Source of the DNA: Psoroptes ovis
Lineage: Eukaryota > Arthropoda > Arachnida > Sarcoptiformes > Psoroptidae
Assembly (NCBI GenBank): GCA_002943765.1
Contig: PQWQ01000004.1
Location: 2,356,001 to 2,420,000 of the forward strand
DNA length: 64,000 nt
Reading direction: 5' to 3'
The notes under the pieces were generated by a model that saw only the letters and a list, made by a program, of their open reading frames with translations, did no database searches and was not told the origin of the DNA. A program made the position numbers and the translations under genes. Positions 38,452 through 50,864 of the stretch are shown piece after piece (position 1 is the stretch's first letter; each line of letters begins with the position of its first letter).

Positions 38452-40831
38452 TAAATGATCGTAAATATGGTTCGATAGCATTGATTGCACGGCGAACATT
38501 AGCACTATCATCATATTTTGAATCATCTTCAAAATAATTTTGATAAAATCCTTTTGAATTTTTTTGAAATTTATAATTATTTCCCATTTGTTTGGTTTCG
38601 ATTGATTTTGATAAAGATATCAAGGATAATGATGATGGTGATGATGGTGCTGGTGGTTGTTGTTGTGATGTTGTTGATGATGGTACGCACCATTCTTTCA
38701 ATGTAATTAAACGTAAAAAATTTGGCCAACAACAATAAAATGAAAGAAAAGATAAGCAACCATCATCATCATCAAATTGATCGCTTTCATTATCATAATT
38801 TGAAAAATTAATAGTTGATGTTTTTTTAAAAAAATTTGCCAATTCATTTGAAAACATCGCCGATGAATCGGTTCGATTCGGATGATTTGAGTAATTTCTA
38901 AAATTTATTATTCGTTTTTGTGAACGTTGTGGATTCACCAATGATAATGATGATAATAACATTGAACTGGTTTTAGCACTATTCAATATGATTGAACGTA
39001 ATTGTTCATTTATCATACTGGTCGTATCAATGAATTGATTTCTTTGATTTTTTTGTCGCAATTTATTTGTCAATAATTTCATTTGTATGTCTTTGATATC
39101 CCATACTAAAATACGACCATCATATGAGGATGTGAACAATTTTCCGGGCACTACTTGTATAGCAGTGATTAAACCAGTATGTCCTGATAATTTTTGCATT
39201 AGTACGCCTGAATTAGCATCATATAAGCGTGCACAATTATCATTGCATCCAGTGTAAACTTTTGTTTGTTTGAAAAAACAATAATTGAATAAAAAATTCA
39301 AGCCATTCACATTAATCAATTTTTTATCGTCATACTTACGAATTCCTTGAAAATATTTCAAACAACTAACTGGAGCCGTGTTTTGATAATAGACACGAGT
39401 ACATTGACCAAATTTCATTGCCCATGCACGAACGGTGCGATCTGTTGAGCCTGAATATAATATACGATTGTGTGCTAATAAACATAAAATTGAACCTTCA
39501 TGACCGCTAAGATCGCGAACAAATTCACCAGTGATAACATCCCAATTTTTAATAACTGAATCGGCACCAGCCGTATAAATAAAACAAGGTTCTTTTCTAT
39601 CGATAGCTAAACAATTGATCGGGCCTTCGTGTCCAGTAAATACATGCCTTAATTCACCTGTAGCCAAAGAATGTGTCATTGCTGTACCATCGGTAGATGT
39701 AGTCAATATTAAATCTAATTCTTGAATGATGCCTTTCGATAGCATTTGATTTTCCACTTCAATATTGATGATGGCAACTTGAGTAACAGTTTTTTCATGA
39801 TCATTAATCACATGTAAACATTGGCCAAATTTAGTCGAAAGTTTTGTACGTGTCAATATATTGGCATTATTTTCGTTAGTATTATTATTATTATTATTAT
39901 TATTCTCACTATGGATCATAATCAATTCATTTGTCAAGGACCAAATACGTGCAGTATTATCAAATGATGTCGAAATTAACAATGGACCAAAAGTATAGCA
40001 ACGATTGATGAATGCTTCATGTCCATATAATGTCATCAAGCAATTACTATCTTCGATACGCCAAATTTTTATTGTACAATCAGCTGAACCTGATATGATT
40101 AAATAACGATACACTACACAAGATGTAATGTAACTTTTATGACCAATTAATATACCGATACATTCGCATGGTGTAGAAAATGTACTCCATAAACGAACAA
40201 TACAATCTTCACCACCAGATACTAATAATGATGAATCTTCACTAAGCGATAAACAATTGATACCGTTTGAATGATCATCAATAACTTGTTGTAATAAATT
40301 TGTTGTTGAACTATTTTTCAGATTTTTTTGTTGATCATCGTTCGATGATTTTGTGTTTAAAATTTTAGGTGTCAAAAAACTTTTATGTCTTAGTAATGAT
40401 TCAAAATGATTACTGAAAATGTTTGATGATGTTGAAAATATTGAACCAAGTCTGGATGATTGTTTTGTCGATGTTTCAAATTTGACTGATGAAACAGTTT
40501 CATCTTCATTGCTGCATTTATCATCGGTGATTTTATCATTATTATCATCAACAACACTATGATTCGTATATTTGATTTTCAAATTGAATGCTTTGATTAG
40601 TTCATCAAGATCATCTTCTTGTTGTTGTTGCTGCTGCTGTTGTTCAGCATTGTCATTTTGTTCAATTAAGCAACATTCATCGACAAATACAGAGGAAGGG
40701 GCGGACGAAATCCGCTGGATTGGTTTCACATTAATTAATCCATCGTTATCATATCGTATTGGTGCCGATTGAACATTTGCTGCTCGGTCAATATGATTGT
40801 TATTGTTTATATGGTCAATGTTTTCGGACAT
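38447..40831 (-). CDS. WDR86: WD40-repeat protein, WDR86-like, 2 exons
   Basis: Exons 40831-39340 and 39258-38447 with an 81-bp GT/AG intron in phase 1; 767 aa after splicing. Residues 1-184 are a polar extension with polyGln. The WD region (about 185-560) starts DHSNGINCLSLS and continues through VSGGEDCIVRLWS, GHKSYITSC, SGSADCTIKIW, STSFDNTARIWS, FTGHEGPINCLAID, GADSVIKNWDVITGE, LSGHEGSILCL, SGSTDRTVRAW and SSYDGRILVWDI, close to human WDR86 repeat by repeat. The 81-bp intron has no stop, so an unspliced frame exists, but splicing gives KYFQGILYTGCND, the expected WD strand. About 210 residues follow, Ser/Pro/Gln-rich, with SFYCCWPNFLRL. Function is unknown for the family; propellers generally mediate protein contacts. 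A polyAsn insertion sits between blades. Confidence 0.85.
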   Translation of the reverse strand: MSENIDHINNNNHIDRAANVQSAPIRYDNDGLINVKPIQRISSAPSSVFVDECCLIEQNDNAEQQQQQQQQEDDLDELIKAFNLKIKYTNHSVVDDNNDKITDDKCSNEDETVSSVKFETSTKQSSRLGSIFSTSSNIFSNHFESLLRHKSFLTPKILNTKSSNDDQQKNLKNSSTTNLLQQVIDDHSNGINCLSLSEDSSLLVSGGEDCIVRLWSTFSTPCECIGILIGHKSYITSCVVYRYLIISGSADCTIKIWRIEDSNCLMTLYGHEAFINRCYTFGPLLISTSFDNTARIWSLTNELIMIHSENNNNNNNNTNENNANILTRTKLSTKFGQCLHVINDHEKTVTQVAIINIEVENQMLSKGIIQELDLILTTSTDGTAMTHSLATGELRHVFTGHEGPINCLAIDRKEPCFIYTAGADSVIKNWDVITGEFVRDLSGHEGSILCLLAHNRILYSGSTDRTVRAWAMKFGQCTRVYYQNTAPVSCLKYFQGIRKYDDKKLINVNGLNFLFNYCFFKQTKVYTGCNDNCARLYDANSGVLMQKLSGHTGLITAIQVVPGKLFTSSYDGRILVWDIKDIQMKLLTNKLRQKNQRNQFIDTTSMINEQLRSIILNSAKTSSMLLSSLSLVNPQRSQKRIINFRNYSNHPNRTDSSAMFSNELANFFKKTSTINFSNYDNESDQFDDDDGCLSFLSFYCCWPNFLRLITLKEWCVPSSTTSQQQPPAPSSPSSLSLISLSKSIETKQMGNNYKFQKNSKGFYQNYFEDDSKYDDSANVRRAINAIEPYLRSFK
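39259..39339 (-). other. 81-bp in-frame intron of the WDR86-like gene
   Basis: Donor GTAAGTATG at 39339 and acceptor CAAAAG ending at 39259. It is 27 codons long without a stop, so retention would insert 27 residues rich in Phe, Asn and Lys inside a WD blade. Confidence 0.7.
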
Positions 40832-42925
40832 TTTTTTATTTTTCCGACAAACGAAAATATTTCAACACTGAGAATGATTACACATGATTTTTTATTTGAA
40901 TTTGGACCACAAACTGAAAGCATTATAACCCATAATGAACAAATCATAGCAAAGAACCCGTCAATATAAATCACAACAACAAAATTATAATCCACATTTT
41001 GTGTAATGACAATATTGTTTTCTTCTTTTTGTTGTTGATGAATCACATATTTACTGAATGAATATTTTTTCATTTTCATTCATTAAATATTAATATCATA
41101 GCAATAATGATAACCATTGGTGAACATTGACTTTGGGCGTTCAAACATACAATGAGAAATGAAATGAAACAAAGAATAATAATAAATGTGAAAACACACC
41201 TTGCAATGTGATCATTTCAAGTTCCTGTTTTTCCATTTGTTTTCATTTATTTCAGAATAATTCACATATAATCCGCAATAATTGTTCCCAAATTATCAAT
41301 TATTCATTGAATAATTATGGAAAAATATTTTTGTTTGTTTGTTGCCCAGTCGACTAATTGTTATCATTATTATTCTTGTTCATTTGGTTCAAACTTACCT
41401 GGAACAAGAGTGAAATTCATTTTCATTTTTGCACAACAAACAATTCATATGAAGACATTGCAATGCAATTTCATTGTTTCATTTTTATTAAAACTTGAAA
41501 CTTTAATTTCAATTCATTTTTCGCTGTCATCATCAATTGATTGCAAAATTTTTGAGATTTTGAATGGGAATTTTTTTTTTCTTTATTATCATTATTCATC
41601 AATATTTTCATTGTGTTACAAATATGATAACCATTCACTCAATGGTAATGTTTGTTTGGTGTTTGTTTATTTAGGGCTCAAAATTTGTAATTTTGTTGTA
41701 TGATCCACAACAATGATTATAAATAATAATAATAATAATAATAATAAGAACAGGGAATAATTAAAATTTTCCAGTTTTTAATCAGAAAAAAAGGATGAGA
41801 AAAATTAAAAATTCGTTTTTTTTTTTTTTTTGGTTTTTCAATGAAAAAATAATACAAATATGCACAATTTATTCTGTGAAATATTGTGTTTCAATGATGA
41901 TGACCAATAACATATTGCACCGATGATAAGATGGAAAGAAACACCATACATTTGAGATTGAATTTTTTAACAGGCATTTCATTGATTAATATTTCTGAGA
42001 CTTTTTTCTTCTTCAAAATTCATTTAGGACGAAATTTGATTTTGTAAATTTTTGAAGATTTATGATCGGAATCGAGCGGAGAGATTTGGATAAATTACCA
42101 GTCATTTGATTAATTGATTGATCAAATAGAAAAAAAAAATTGAGTCCAGATGTGATTTAGGGTCATTTCAATAAATTGTTGTTGAAATTGTATGAGGTGT
42201 AAACATGTAAAGAATTGTATATTTTTGTCGTATAAATCTTATTTATAAACATTTAATTTGTAATTTGAAAATTGTGAATGGGTATTTTATCATTTAAATC
42301 AATCAATTATTAATTGATCAACATAAATTAAATGTTTGAAGGATTTTATTTTTCTCTCGTGAATCAAGCAATGAGCATTGAAAAATATTGAAAAAAAATT
42401 TTGATTGGATTTTCAAATTTGTGACGAATTTCAAATCAAAATTGTTAGATGGCGACAATTTGACAGGTGATGCGAATTTTTTGTTTTTTTAAAATGCATA
42501 TTCCAAAAGTTTAAATATTGTAGAAAGGTTTCAAAGGTTTATATATCATTTTTTTAATGGTAAGATTGAAAGGTCTTAGTCATTTGTTTTGCTGAACATA
42601 TATTGATGTTTGTGTGTATGTTATATGTACAAAGATTTGATTTTTTTTTCTTAAGAAATGAATAATAAAATTTTAAATTTTTTTCATATTAAAACAAAAT
42701 AATAATAATAATCAATAGAATAATAATTAGAAAAAAAATATAATAATTAGTTAATAAAAAGGGCGGCGATTGATTAATTAATATTTGTTTTCTTTGACAT
42801 CATAATATGTATGTGATAATGATGACTTAATGTGGTTAAATAATAAATTTATATATTAAAAATTTGAATGGAAAAAAATAACAAAAAAAAAGAGAAATAT
42901 GATAATAAATTGCAAATCAATGAAA
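40832..42925. other. Intergenic, no gene seen
   Basis: 2.1 kb between the WDR86-like start and the 3' end of the Ig-domain gene. A 128-codon plus-strand frame (41317-41703) is Phe/Tyr/Ile-rich without motifs and is treated as chance. A (AAT)n microsatellite lies at 41722-41748. Confidence 0.55.
41722..41748. repeat. (AAT)n microsatellite
   Basis: Nine consecutive AAT units. Confidence 0.85.
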
Positions 42926-44644
42926 TCATAATGAATTATATGAATGCTGTATCATATTCATCATAATTATTTCGGTAATTAATATAATGGCCATAATTAA
43001 TGTAAATGATTGCATTGAATGGATGGTTTTGGAATTGGAATTTCGATTGTTTTCACCGTTTTCAAGCCAAGATTGAGCTATTAGATTTTGATGGAAAAAT
43101 GGAAGAAAAAAATTCCGTAAAATTTTTAGTAATTGAATTTTCACAATTTAAATAAGTTTCTATTTACCTATGTTTGGTACGAAAACGGTACTTTTTCTTA
43201 GCTCATGTTTAAGTTCATCTTGTGCAACTAAACATTCAAACATGGTTGGTTTAGCTGCCATCATATTCGTTGATGATGATGTTGTAGTGGGTAAAATCAC
43301 TTTTGAATGATGTTGTTTTGAATTCGTTGTTGTTGTTGAAATGGTCGGATGATAATATGAATGATATGAATGTCCATCATTTGATGATGATGATGACATC
43401 ATTGGCTGTGCCATTGGTCTATCATTGAGATTATTATTGTTATTATCAGTACCAGATGTTGGTTTCATTAATAAATCTTCATCATCAATCGAAACGATCA
43501 TTGATACACGAAAAGCTCCATTTGGTAATTGTGTAGAATTCTGTTGTACACGTGCTCGTTCTAATGAACGTGGTCGATGTGTATTTGTTTGACCATCACC
43601 TAATACTTGATATATTGTAAGCTCTGGTAATGGATATACATTTTCAACAGTACATTCTATCTCGGTAACTGTAACTAAATTATCATCATCATTATTATTA
43701 TTATTTTGTCCTTTAGGCAATTTCGATTCATATTGCTGATGTAATCGTTGTCTTGTGTTGATCGATTGTATTGGTTTTTTAGATGTTGATAGACTAGCAG
43801 CTGAACCATACCATCCTTGATTTGTATTACTGTCAAAAGGACGTTGTTGTTGTTGAAATTGATGGCGATCATTTTTATTATTGTAAGGATAATCCGATTG
43901 TTGTTGTCTATTCGATTGTATATTGTTACCAATTTTCATAATTGTTCCAGTATTTGATGTATATCCAGAAGTTCTACCATTATTATTTGTATGACTATTA
44001 TTATTATTATAATGATTATAAATTGACCATCCATTTGGCAATGAAGACATTCCATTACCATATTGATTATTACGACTATCATTTGATTTGAATGCAGCCA
44101 CATTTCGATGCCTTAATACACGTCTTGTAATTAAATCGATTGATTTTGTTTTAGCTATAAAATAAAAATAATAACGATGAAAGTAATAAAAAACATATTC
44201 ATATGAAATAAAAATATTAATAAAAAAAATATATGTTTGAATATAAATAATTAATGAACAAACCATAAACAATCATTGTATCAGCATCATGTGCTTCACT
44301 TGTCAATGCAATCACATGACATGAATATCGTCCAGTCATTTCAACTGTTGGTCGTATTAAATTCAATGAACGATATTGTTGCCATGGTTCAGTTAAATTT
44401 ATTTGACGAAAATTTGGATTTACCCAATTTTGATAACGTTGTGGTACATGACGTGAATCTAATTCATAAATCCATTGATAAATTGGTTCAGGATCTTCAC
44501 GAAAAAACCATTTAACAACTAATCCAGGATCTTCATTTGGATCTAATGTATATTCACAATCTAATACTATTGATTCATGTGTACCATTTTCAATATATTT
44601 GGGCACTTTTATATGATGTATTTTTACTTTTGCATCACAAATAT
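42926..44644 (-). CDS. Two-Ig-domain cell-surface protein, Beaten-path-like (5' end incomplete)
   Basis: Three exons, 44644-44264, 44154-43168 and 43077-42926, all GT/AG in phase 1 and in one frame. The first encodes a V-type Ig domain: IVLDCEYTLDPNEDPGLVVK then WFF, IYQWIYELD, and TGRYSCHVIALTSE, with the Cys pair and Trp of an Ig fold. Exon 2 begins with a long Asn/Gln-rich linker, then a second Ig-like domain (VTEIECTVENVYPLPELTIY, FRVSMIVSIDDEDL, MFECLVAQDE) with an unusually long Asn/Ser/His insert. The last exon ends in a hydrophobic segment, FTLIMAIILITEIIMM, near the C-terminus, either a membrane anchor or a GPI signal. The pattern (CxY...GLVVKW...YQW, then CxVExVYPxPxLT) recalls the Beaten path / Sidestep-receptor axon-guidance group, by memory only. 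The exon at 44644 starts in phase 1, so an upstream exon with the signal peptide is required. Confidence 0.75.
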
Positions 44645-46902
44645 CTAGGACAAATAAATAAATAAAAATATTGAAAATAAACATTATGAATAAATAAATA
44701 AATAAATATAAATATAGATCAAATAATGAAAATATTAATAAATAAATATCAAAACCATTTTCATTTATTATGAATGAATTATCGAGAAAGAAAAAAAATA
44801 CAAATACAAACTACCAAAAAGAAAATATACAAAAATATTATCGAAATTGGAAAATCATTAATATCATTGAAAGTTAATCAATTTTCATTTCCATTTTTTG
44901 TAATTCTCTACTGTTTGGTGCCTTATTTTTAGCCCAAGGTTGTGATCAATCGTATTTGAATTATTATTCCATGCATAGATTTAACCAAACAAAACATTTG
45001 TATGATACACACACAAAATATGAATTGGAAAAATGGAAATTATTTTAAAAAATTAAATCAAAAAATAATAATGAAATGAAATAAGAATAGAAATCATTCT
45101 TATTATATTCAACTACTGATTTTTCATTAAAAAAATATTACATTAATATCACATTGACTATCATTATGAACATAATCATTAGAAAACGAAGATGAGAAAA
45201 AATGAAAATTGAAATGAAAATGAATAAAAAGCCGAATGAAAATCATTTTCTCTGGTTCGGCCATTTAAAACTTTTTCCATTCATTTTTTGAATTCAATCA
45301 AACATTGAATAGAAACGAAAATCAAGAATCAAAAAATAAGAAATGAATTCTTATATACAATTCTTACACATATAACCATAACGACCAATGATTGAATATA
45401 TATTGAAAAAACATCATTAAATCATTTTTTTTCGGATGATGATGATGATGATGATATAAGAAGATTGTACATACACACACACACACTGAAACATACAAAA
45501 AATAATCAAACTAACCAATTTGACCTTTTTTTACTGCACATTATTTCATTTCATTTTTTTAATCATAATATTCATAATAATAATAATAATGATAAACTCA
45601 CATTATTCAGATTCAGTTTTCATGAATTTTCATCAATTCTTTACTTATTATTCTTATTATCAATATTAATATTAGTTTTTTTTTTCATTTTCGTTTCAAC
45701 GAAATTCTTTGGTTCACTTGTGATATTATCTTCTACATTTCATTTCATTCCATTATTATTATTATTATTTTGTTCAATATTAATATTACATTATATTATT
45801 CAAAATGGCTCAAGGCGCAAAAAATCGGCAGCGAATTGATATTATTTTTCGTATATTCTCAGTATTTTTATACAAAACAAAATGCATATGCAAATTCATG
45901 GAAAATGAAAATTCATTCTATTCATTTCACCCGAGAAAAAAAAGTTGTATTTCGATGAATTCATGAGAAAAAATAGGGCGAAAACGAAAAAAAAAACATG
46001 GAAAAATAATTCTTTGAACCAAAAAAGTGAACTAATAATGACACAGAATCATACATCTAAGAATATATATCAAAATGATGAAGAATATTGTATTCATGAA
46101 AATAAAGAAATAAGAAAAATGGAAATATTAATATTTTATCTATCGATTCAATCTACCAAAAATCAATCGATTTGTATTCACTTTTGTGAAACGAAAATTA
46201 AATGGAATTTGTTCGATACTTTTTCAATTATTTTCGATTGAATTTATTCTTTTTCTTTCATTATTTTTTTTTTTGCACTGAAATATTGTTACAATTCTGG
46301 AAATGAAATTATCGAAATTAAGACAAAATAAAATATTCAATGGAAACATTGGAAAATTAGTTTGTTTCGTTCAAATTGTTTCACATTGATATACAATTGA
46401 TCAAATGAAATGAAATGAGATGAAAAACAAACAAATTTGCACCAATTGAAATTTGTTTAAAATAAGAATAAAATTGAATTGAAAGAATAATTTTTGTTTT
46501 TGATTCTTTTAATTTTACATTTGAATATTTCTTCATTTTTGCACATTTTTCAAATGTATTTGAATAAATGAATTTTCATTTCGATTCATTTTCAAATTTT
46601 GAATTTTTAAAATTTCAACATTCTTCTCAAAGGTTTGTAAAGAATAAATTTATTTTATTTCATTTCTATTTTCATTTCTTCTTGAAAACAATAAAAAACA
46701 ATATGTTTTTCATTATTCTTTTATCGAAATATTTTTTCGATTTTTTTTTCATTCATTTTCCATTAAATTTATTATTCAAAAAAAAAAAATTCTTCAATTG
46801 TTTTGGTAACATTGAAGCAAAATGGAATTGAAACAAAATGGAAAAGAAAACTGCAAGAATTTTTAATTTTTTTTTTCTTATTCTTCTTTGACTATTTTTG
46901 GC

Positions 46903-46976
46903 GCTGTCCTAAAAGTTTTGACCAATTTTCAACATGCATCAACACTGATTCAACACGAATGAACTTTTCGGACAGG
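46903..46976. mobile_element. Short mariner-like inverted-repeat element, copy 2
   Basis: 74 bp. The left arm GCTGTCCTAAAAGTTT pairs with the right arm GAACTTTTCGGACAGG, 13 of 16 bases matching. No coding capacity. Same CTGTCC..AAAGTT ends as the hairpins at 14260 and 55572. Confidence 0.5.
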
Positions 46977-48578
46977 ATTTTGAAATTTCTACAAAATTCT
47001 AAAATGGCATTGTGTGCGCTTGCAAATGAGAATACTGTTTTCATTCATTCTTATTCAATGAATGAATGAAACACACACACACACAAAGAATTTGTAAAAA
47101 TATTCCGAATTACTTTGAAATTCAAAGTTTGAATTTTGGAAAATATATTTCTTCTCAGCTTTTAATGTTGCAAATATGTTGTTCTAATGAAAAATTCAAA
47201 ACAGAAGCTGAGAAATTTTTTCCATGTTTGAAAACAGAAAAAATTATTGAAATAAAAAATTTCAGAATTCCAGAATTTCAATGAAATTTCAATGAAAATT
47301 TTAAATTCATTTTACTCATTCTCGCTCATTTTCATCCAAAATGCACACAGAATATTCTTCATTCTTGAATATTCTCTCATTGAATATCCACATTTTATAA
47401 ATAAATGTTTTGTATTTTTTTTTTATTTTTCCATAATTCGATTCTTTGTCTTTGTTTTTATCTTCCATTTCTAAATTTTGTTCGGAATATACAATGGTGA
47501 AAAATGAAAATGAAAAGATAGAATCTCAAATTTCTTGTGTAGTTTTTACAGATCAAATTTGGAATTTTTCAACAATTTCCCATTGTTATCTCATGATTAA
47601 ATTTTCAATGTTTTTTTTGCTTCCTTTGCTTCAAACCTTATTATTAGGTCTATCCAAATAAAATAAGTCTATTTTTTGAAAATCAGACATTTCGTATGTG
47701 AATAAATGAATGAAAATTCAATGAACAAAGAAAAATTGTTGAAAAATAGACAAATCAATAAGGGACAATAAACAAATTGAATCCAATCATCAGTTGTTTG
47801 ACTGTTTGAAAATTATTGAATTGTCCTGTTGAATGAATGTTCATGTCCATTTTCAAACAGAATTTTCGTTTGACATTTTTCAAGTTAAAACAAACAAATT
47901 TATTATGATTATCAGCATTATGACTGCTTGTTTTCAATTCAAAATCATAGAAATGAAATTAAATCATTCAATTCAATTCAAACAATCTGAATTTGTTCAT
48001 TGATTATTTGTTTGTAGAAATTTTTCTCGCATTCATTCATTCCTTTTATATCGTTTTTATTATTCCTATTTTTTTCATAGTGCAAATTAATACGGAATTC
48101 ATCTGATTTTCAGTATTTCAATAAAACAATATTCAATATTTTTTTCTTCTTTTTTATCGATATGTACAATCAGAGAACAGTACTATCATCCATACACATC
48201 TGCTACTGAATCTTGGATTATTATTATCATGATTATATAACAAACAAACAAATGATCGAGCTAGCAAAATCAATGAATCAATTGAATCAACGAATCAATT
48301 GAATCAGCGAATCAACGAAACACCAACCAAATAACATCATTGATGGTGATTTACCAGAAATGATTTTTCTTTTGATTTCATTTCATTATTTTCTCTTAGA
48401 TTTCCCTAGTTCTTCTTAGGTTTTTGCTTTCTTGAAATCAAATCAAAGATGGAAAACTAAGACTAAAACTGAGAAAAAAACAATAATTCACATATCATAC
48501 GCGAAAATTTTGTACAAGGCGTTTTGTGATTTGTTCTGATTTGATTTGATTTCGATCATAATAATAATAATCATAATA

Positions 48579-48580
<2 letters not shown>

Positions 48581-48610
<30 letters not shown>
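48581..48610. repeat. (GAT)n microsatellite
   Basis: Ten GAT units, flanked by imperfect AAT/AAC-type repeats. The minus strand would read polyHis. Confidence 0.85.
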
Positions 48611-50864
48611 AATGATAATAATCATGTTTCCTATCTCTTTTCCTTGCCCTTGTTCTCTCTCTCTGCCATTGTCTTATGATTTTTTCACTTTGATTTTCTT
48701 CAAATTTTCTACCATCATTTCCATCATTATTATTATTATCATTATTCAATTGAATGATTTGTGTGCTGTTGTATTGCTTTTGTGTTCAATCGTAACGAAA
48801 CGAAATGAATGAACGAACAAAAGCAATACAAATGAATAAATGAATGAATGAAATAATTTAGAATCACTTTTTTTTTGTTTGACTTTTGCCATTTTTTCTT
48901 CATTTTTGTCTTTGATTATTCCTATTATTATTATATTATCAATTTTTTTTCTGGTTCATCTTTTGGTTCATCTTTGGTGTCTGCATGAATTTTTCTAGTT
49001 GACAAAATATTTTTTCTTCTTTCGTCTTTTGTTTTGTTCATTCAATAGTTCAACATCAATATTTCTTTCGATAATAAAATTATATATTAATATTATCATT
49101 ATTATTATTATTATTTGACATGTCGATAATATTGATTGTTTTTTGTTCGGCAAGCAGTGAGAAATTCATGGAATAAGAGGAGTATAAAAATCAAAACAAA
49201 TTCATAGAAATAGAAATTTTTTTTTTGATCTTAATTGAAATATTTTCACAACTGATAGTAATGTTTGTGTTCATTAGAAATCAATCTAATTGATTCATAG
49301 ATTGAGCTTCAATGAAAAAACCTATTTTTTTATTTTCTAAATTAATTTTGACTTTGAAAAATTTTCAGAGAATTTTTGAGAATCTAAAATTTCAAAAATT
49401 ATAACTGAAATTTTAGAAAGATCAAGGATTCAATGAATCATTCACTTATTCACATATATTATTATTAGATTATCATCAAGAAAACAAAAGAAATCATTTT
49501 TCTTTTTGTTGTTTTCATTCTAAATCATCAAGCATCATTGATTCATTATCATTCTTTCATCCATTATTTTTTTAAATTTTTGCATAAAATTAAATCATCA
49601 CTGCCGCATCATCATCATCCCCTTTTACAGTATTTGAATTATCGATTCGGATCCCTCTTTTGTTGCTCCATTCATAACTCCATGTAGCTCGCTCGCTCTC
49701 TTCGGGCTTCCATTATTCGAATATTACAAATGTCACATGTTAATAATGATAATAATAAAAGGAATCGAAACAATTTTTTCCCGAAGATGCCAAATGTTAT
49801 TATCATCATCATCATAAATGATTATTTGAATGAGTAGTAGTAGTATCAGTAGTTATGTTTGCTTTGTCACTAAATATCTAATAAAGTTTGAACAAATTGT
49901 TTTTGAACAAATTCTTTTCAGTTCTTTTCCTCATACAAAACAATGGGAAAAATCTTTTAAATTTAATGATGATCATTTTGAAAACGAAGGGAAATTTCAA
50001 AGAAAATTGATATTTGTTTCTTGCATTTATTTGTCAAACAACAACAATAAAAACAAAAACAATTGATTTGATTGAAATTTTCAATTTTTTGAAATTGAAA
50101 TTTTCAAAAAATATTTTTGATGAAGAAATTTGTACGAATCAAAAAACGAACCAAAAAAACTAAAAATCTTCATAATGACCAAATTAAAAGAATAAAGAAA
50201 TGAAATGAACCAAGAAAATGCATCAAAAATTAGAGCAGATGTTTTCTGGTTATTTGTTTCAGTTGTTATTTGATGTTCAGAGTTTATTATTTTGTTGTTG
50301 TTTTAGTTGAATAAAATTGAATTTTTTCAATTTTAAAATCAATGAAAAAAATTCAGGAAATTTCTGAAATTGTTCCACGATTCATTCCTTGAGTGAATTC
50401 AGAGGCATTGATTATCCAAAAAAATTTGAAAACTACGAAATTTCTGCTTTCAAAATTCATAGAAATACATTTGACATATTCTCGAAATATACATATTTCT
50501 TAGAAAGATTTTTATTCATCTTATTACTCCAAGCAACATTCGTTCTAAAACATAAAGTGCAAGCTAATTGACACACGTGTTTGTATAAATATGACACCTG
50601 CCAGAATTTAATATCTAAAAATAACTGTCATACGAACTAATATTGAAACAAATAGTACGACACTGTTAAAGGGTGGATATTTTGTTTTTCTCACTTTTTT
50701 CTATGAAAGAATGAATAATTGAATTTTATGAAGTTCGATGAAATTCTTTTTGGGCAAACAACTCAGACTCTTGAAAAACAAAAACATGAATAATTGAATA
50801 GACTGAACATTCATAAACTTAAAATGAATTACTAAGAAGAAAATTTGTAATAAAGTAAACTTAC

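Larger units (their letters stand above)
44645..50864 (-). other. Probable 6.2-kb intron of the Ig-domain gene
   Basis: Between acceptor TTTGTCCTAG (ending 44645) and donor GTAAGT (50864 downward). No other supportable exon inside. It contains a mariner-like hairpin at 46903-46976, a (GAT)n run at 48581-48610 that makes a His-rich antisense frame, and a GC-richer patch near 49600-49720. Confidence 0.4.

Noticed and set aside
41317..41703. 128-codon plus-strand frame upstream of the WDR86-like gene
   Set aside because: Phe/Ile/Tyr/Ser-rich, no domain or splice structure; chance frame in AT-rich DNA.
48495..48749. Minus-strand frame with ten consecutive His
   Set aside because: The His run is the (GAT)n microsatellite read antisense; the rest shows no family features and lies in a putative intron.
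49600..49720. CT- and CG-richer patch (GCTCGCTCGCTCTCTTCGGG)
   Set aside because: Could be a promoter, but lies within the putative intron with no transcript start evidence; kept only as a note.
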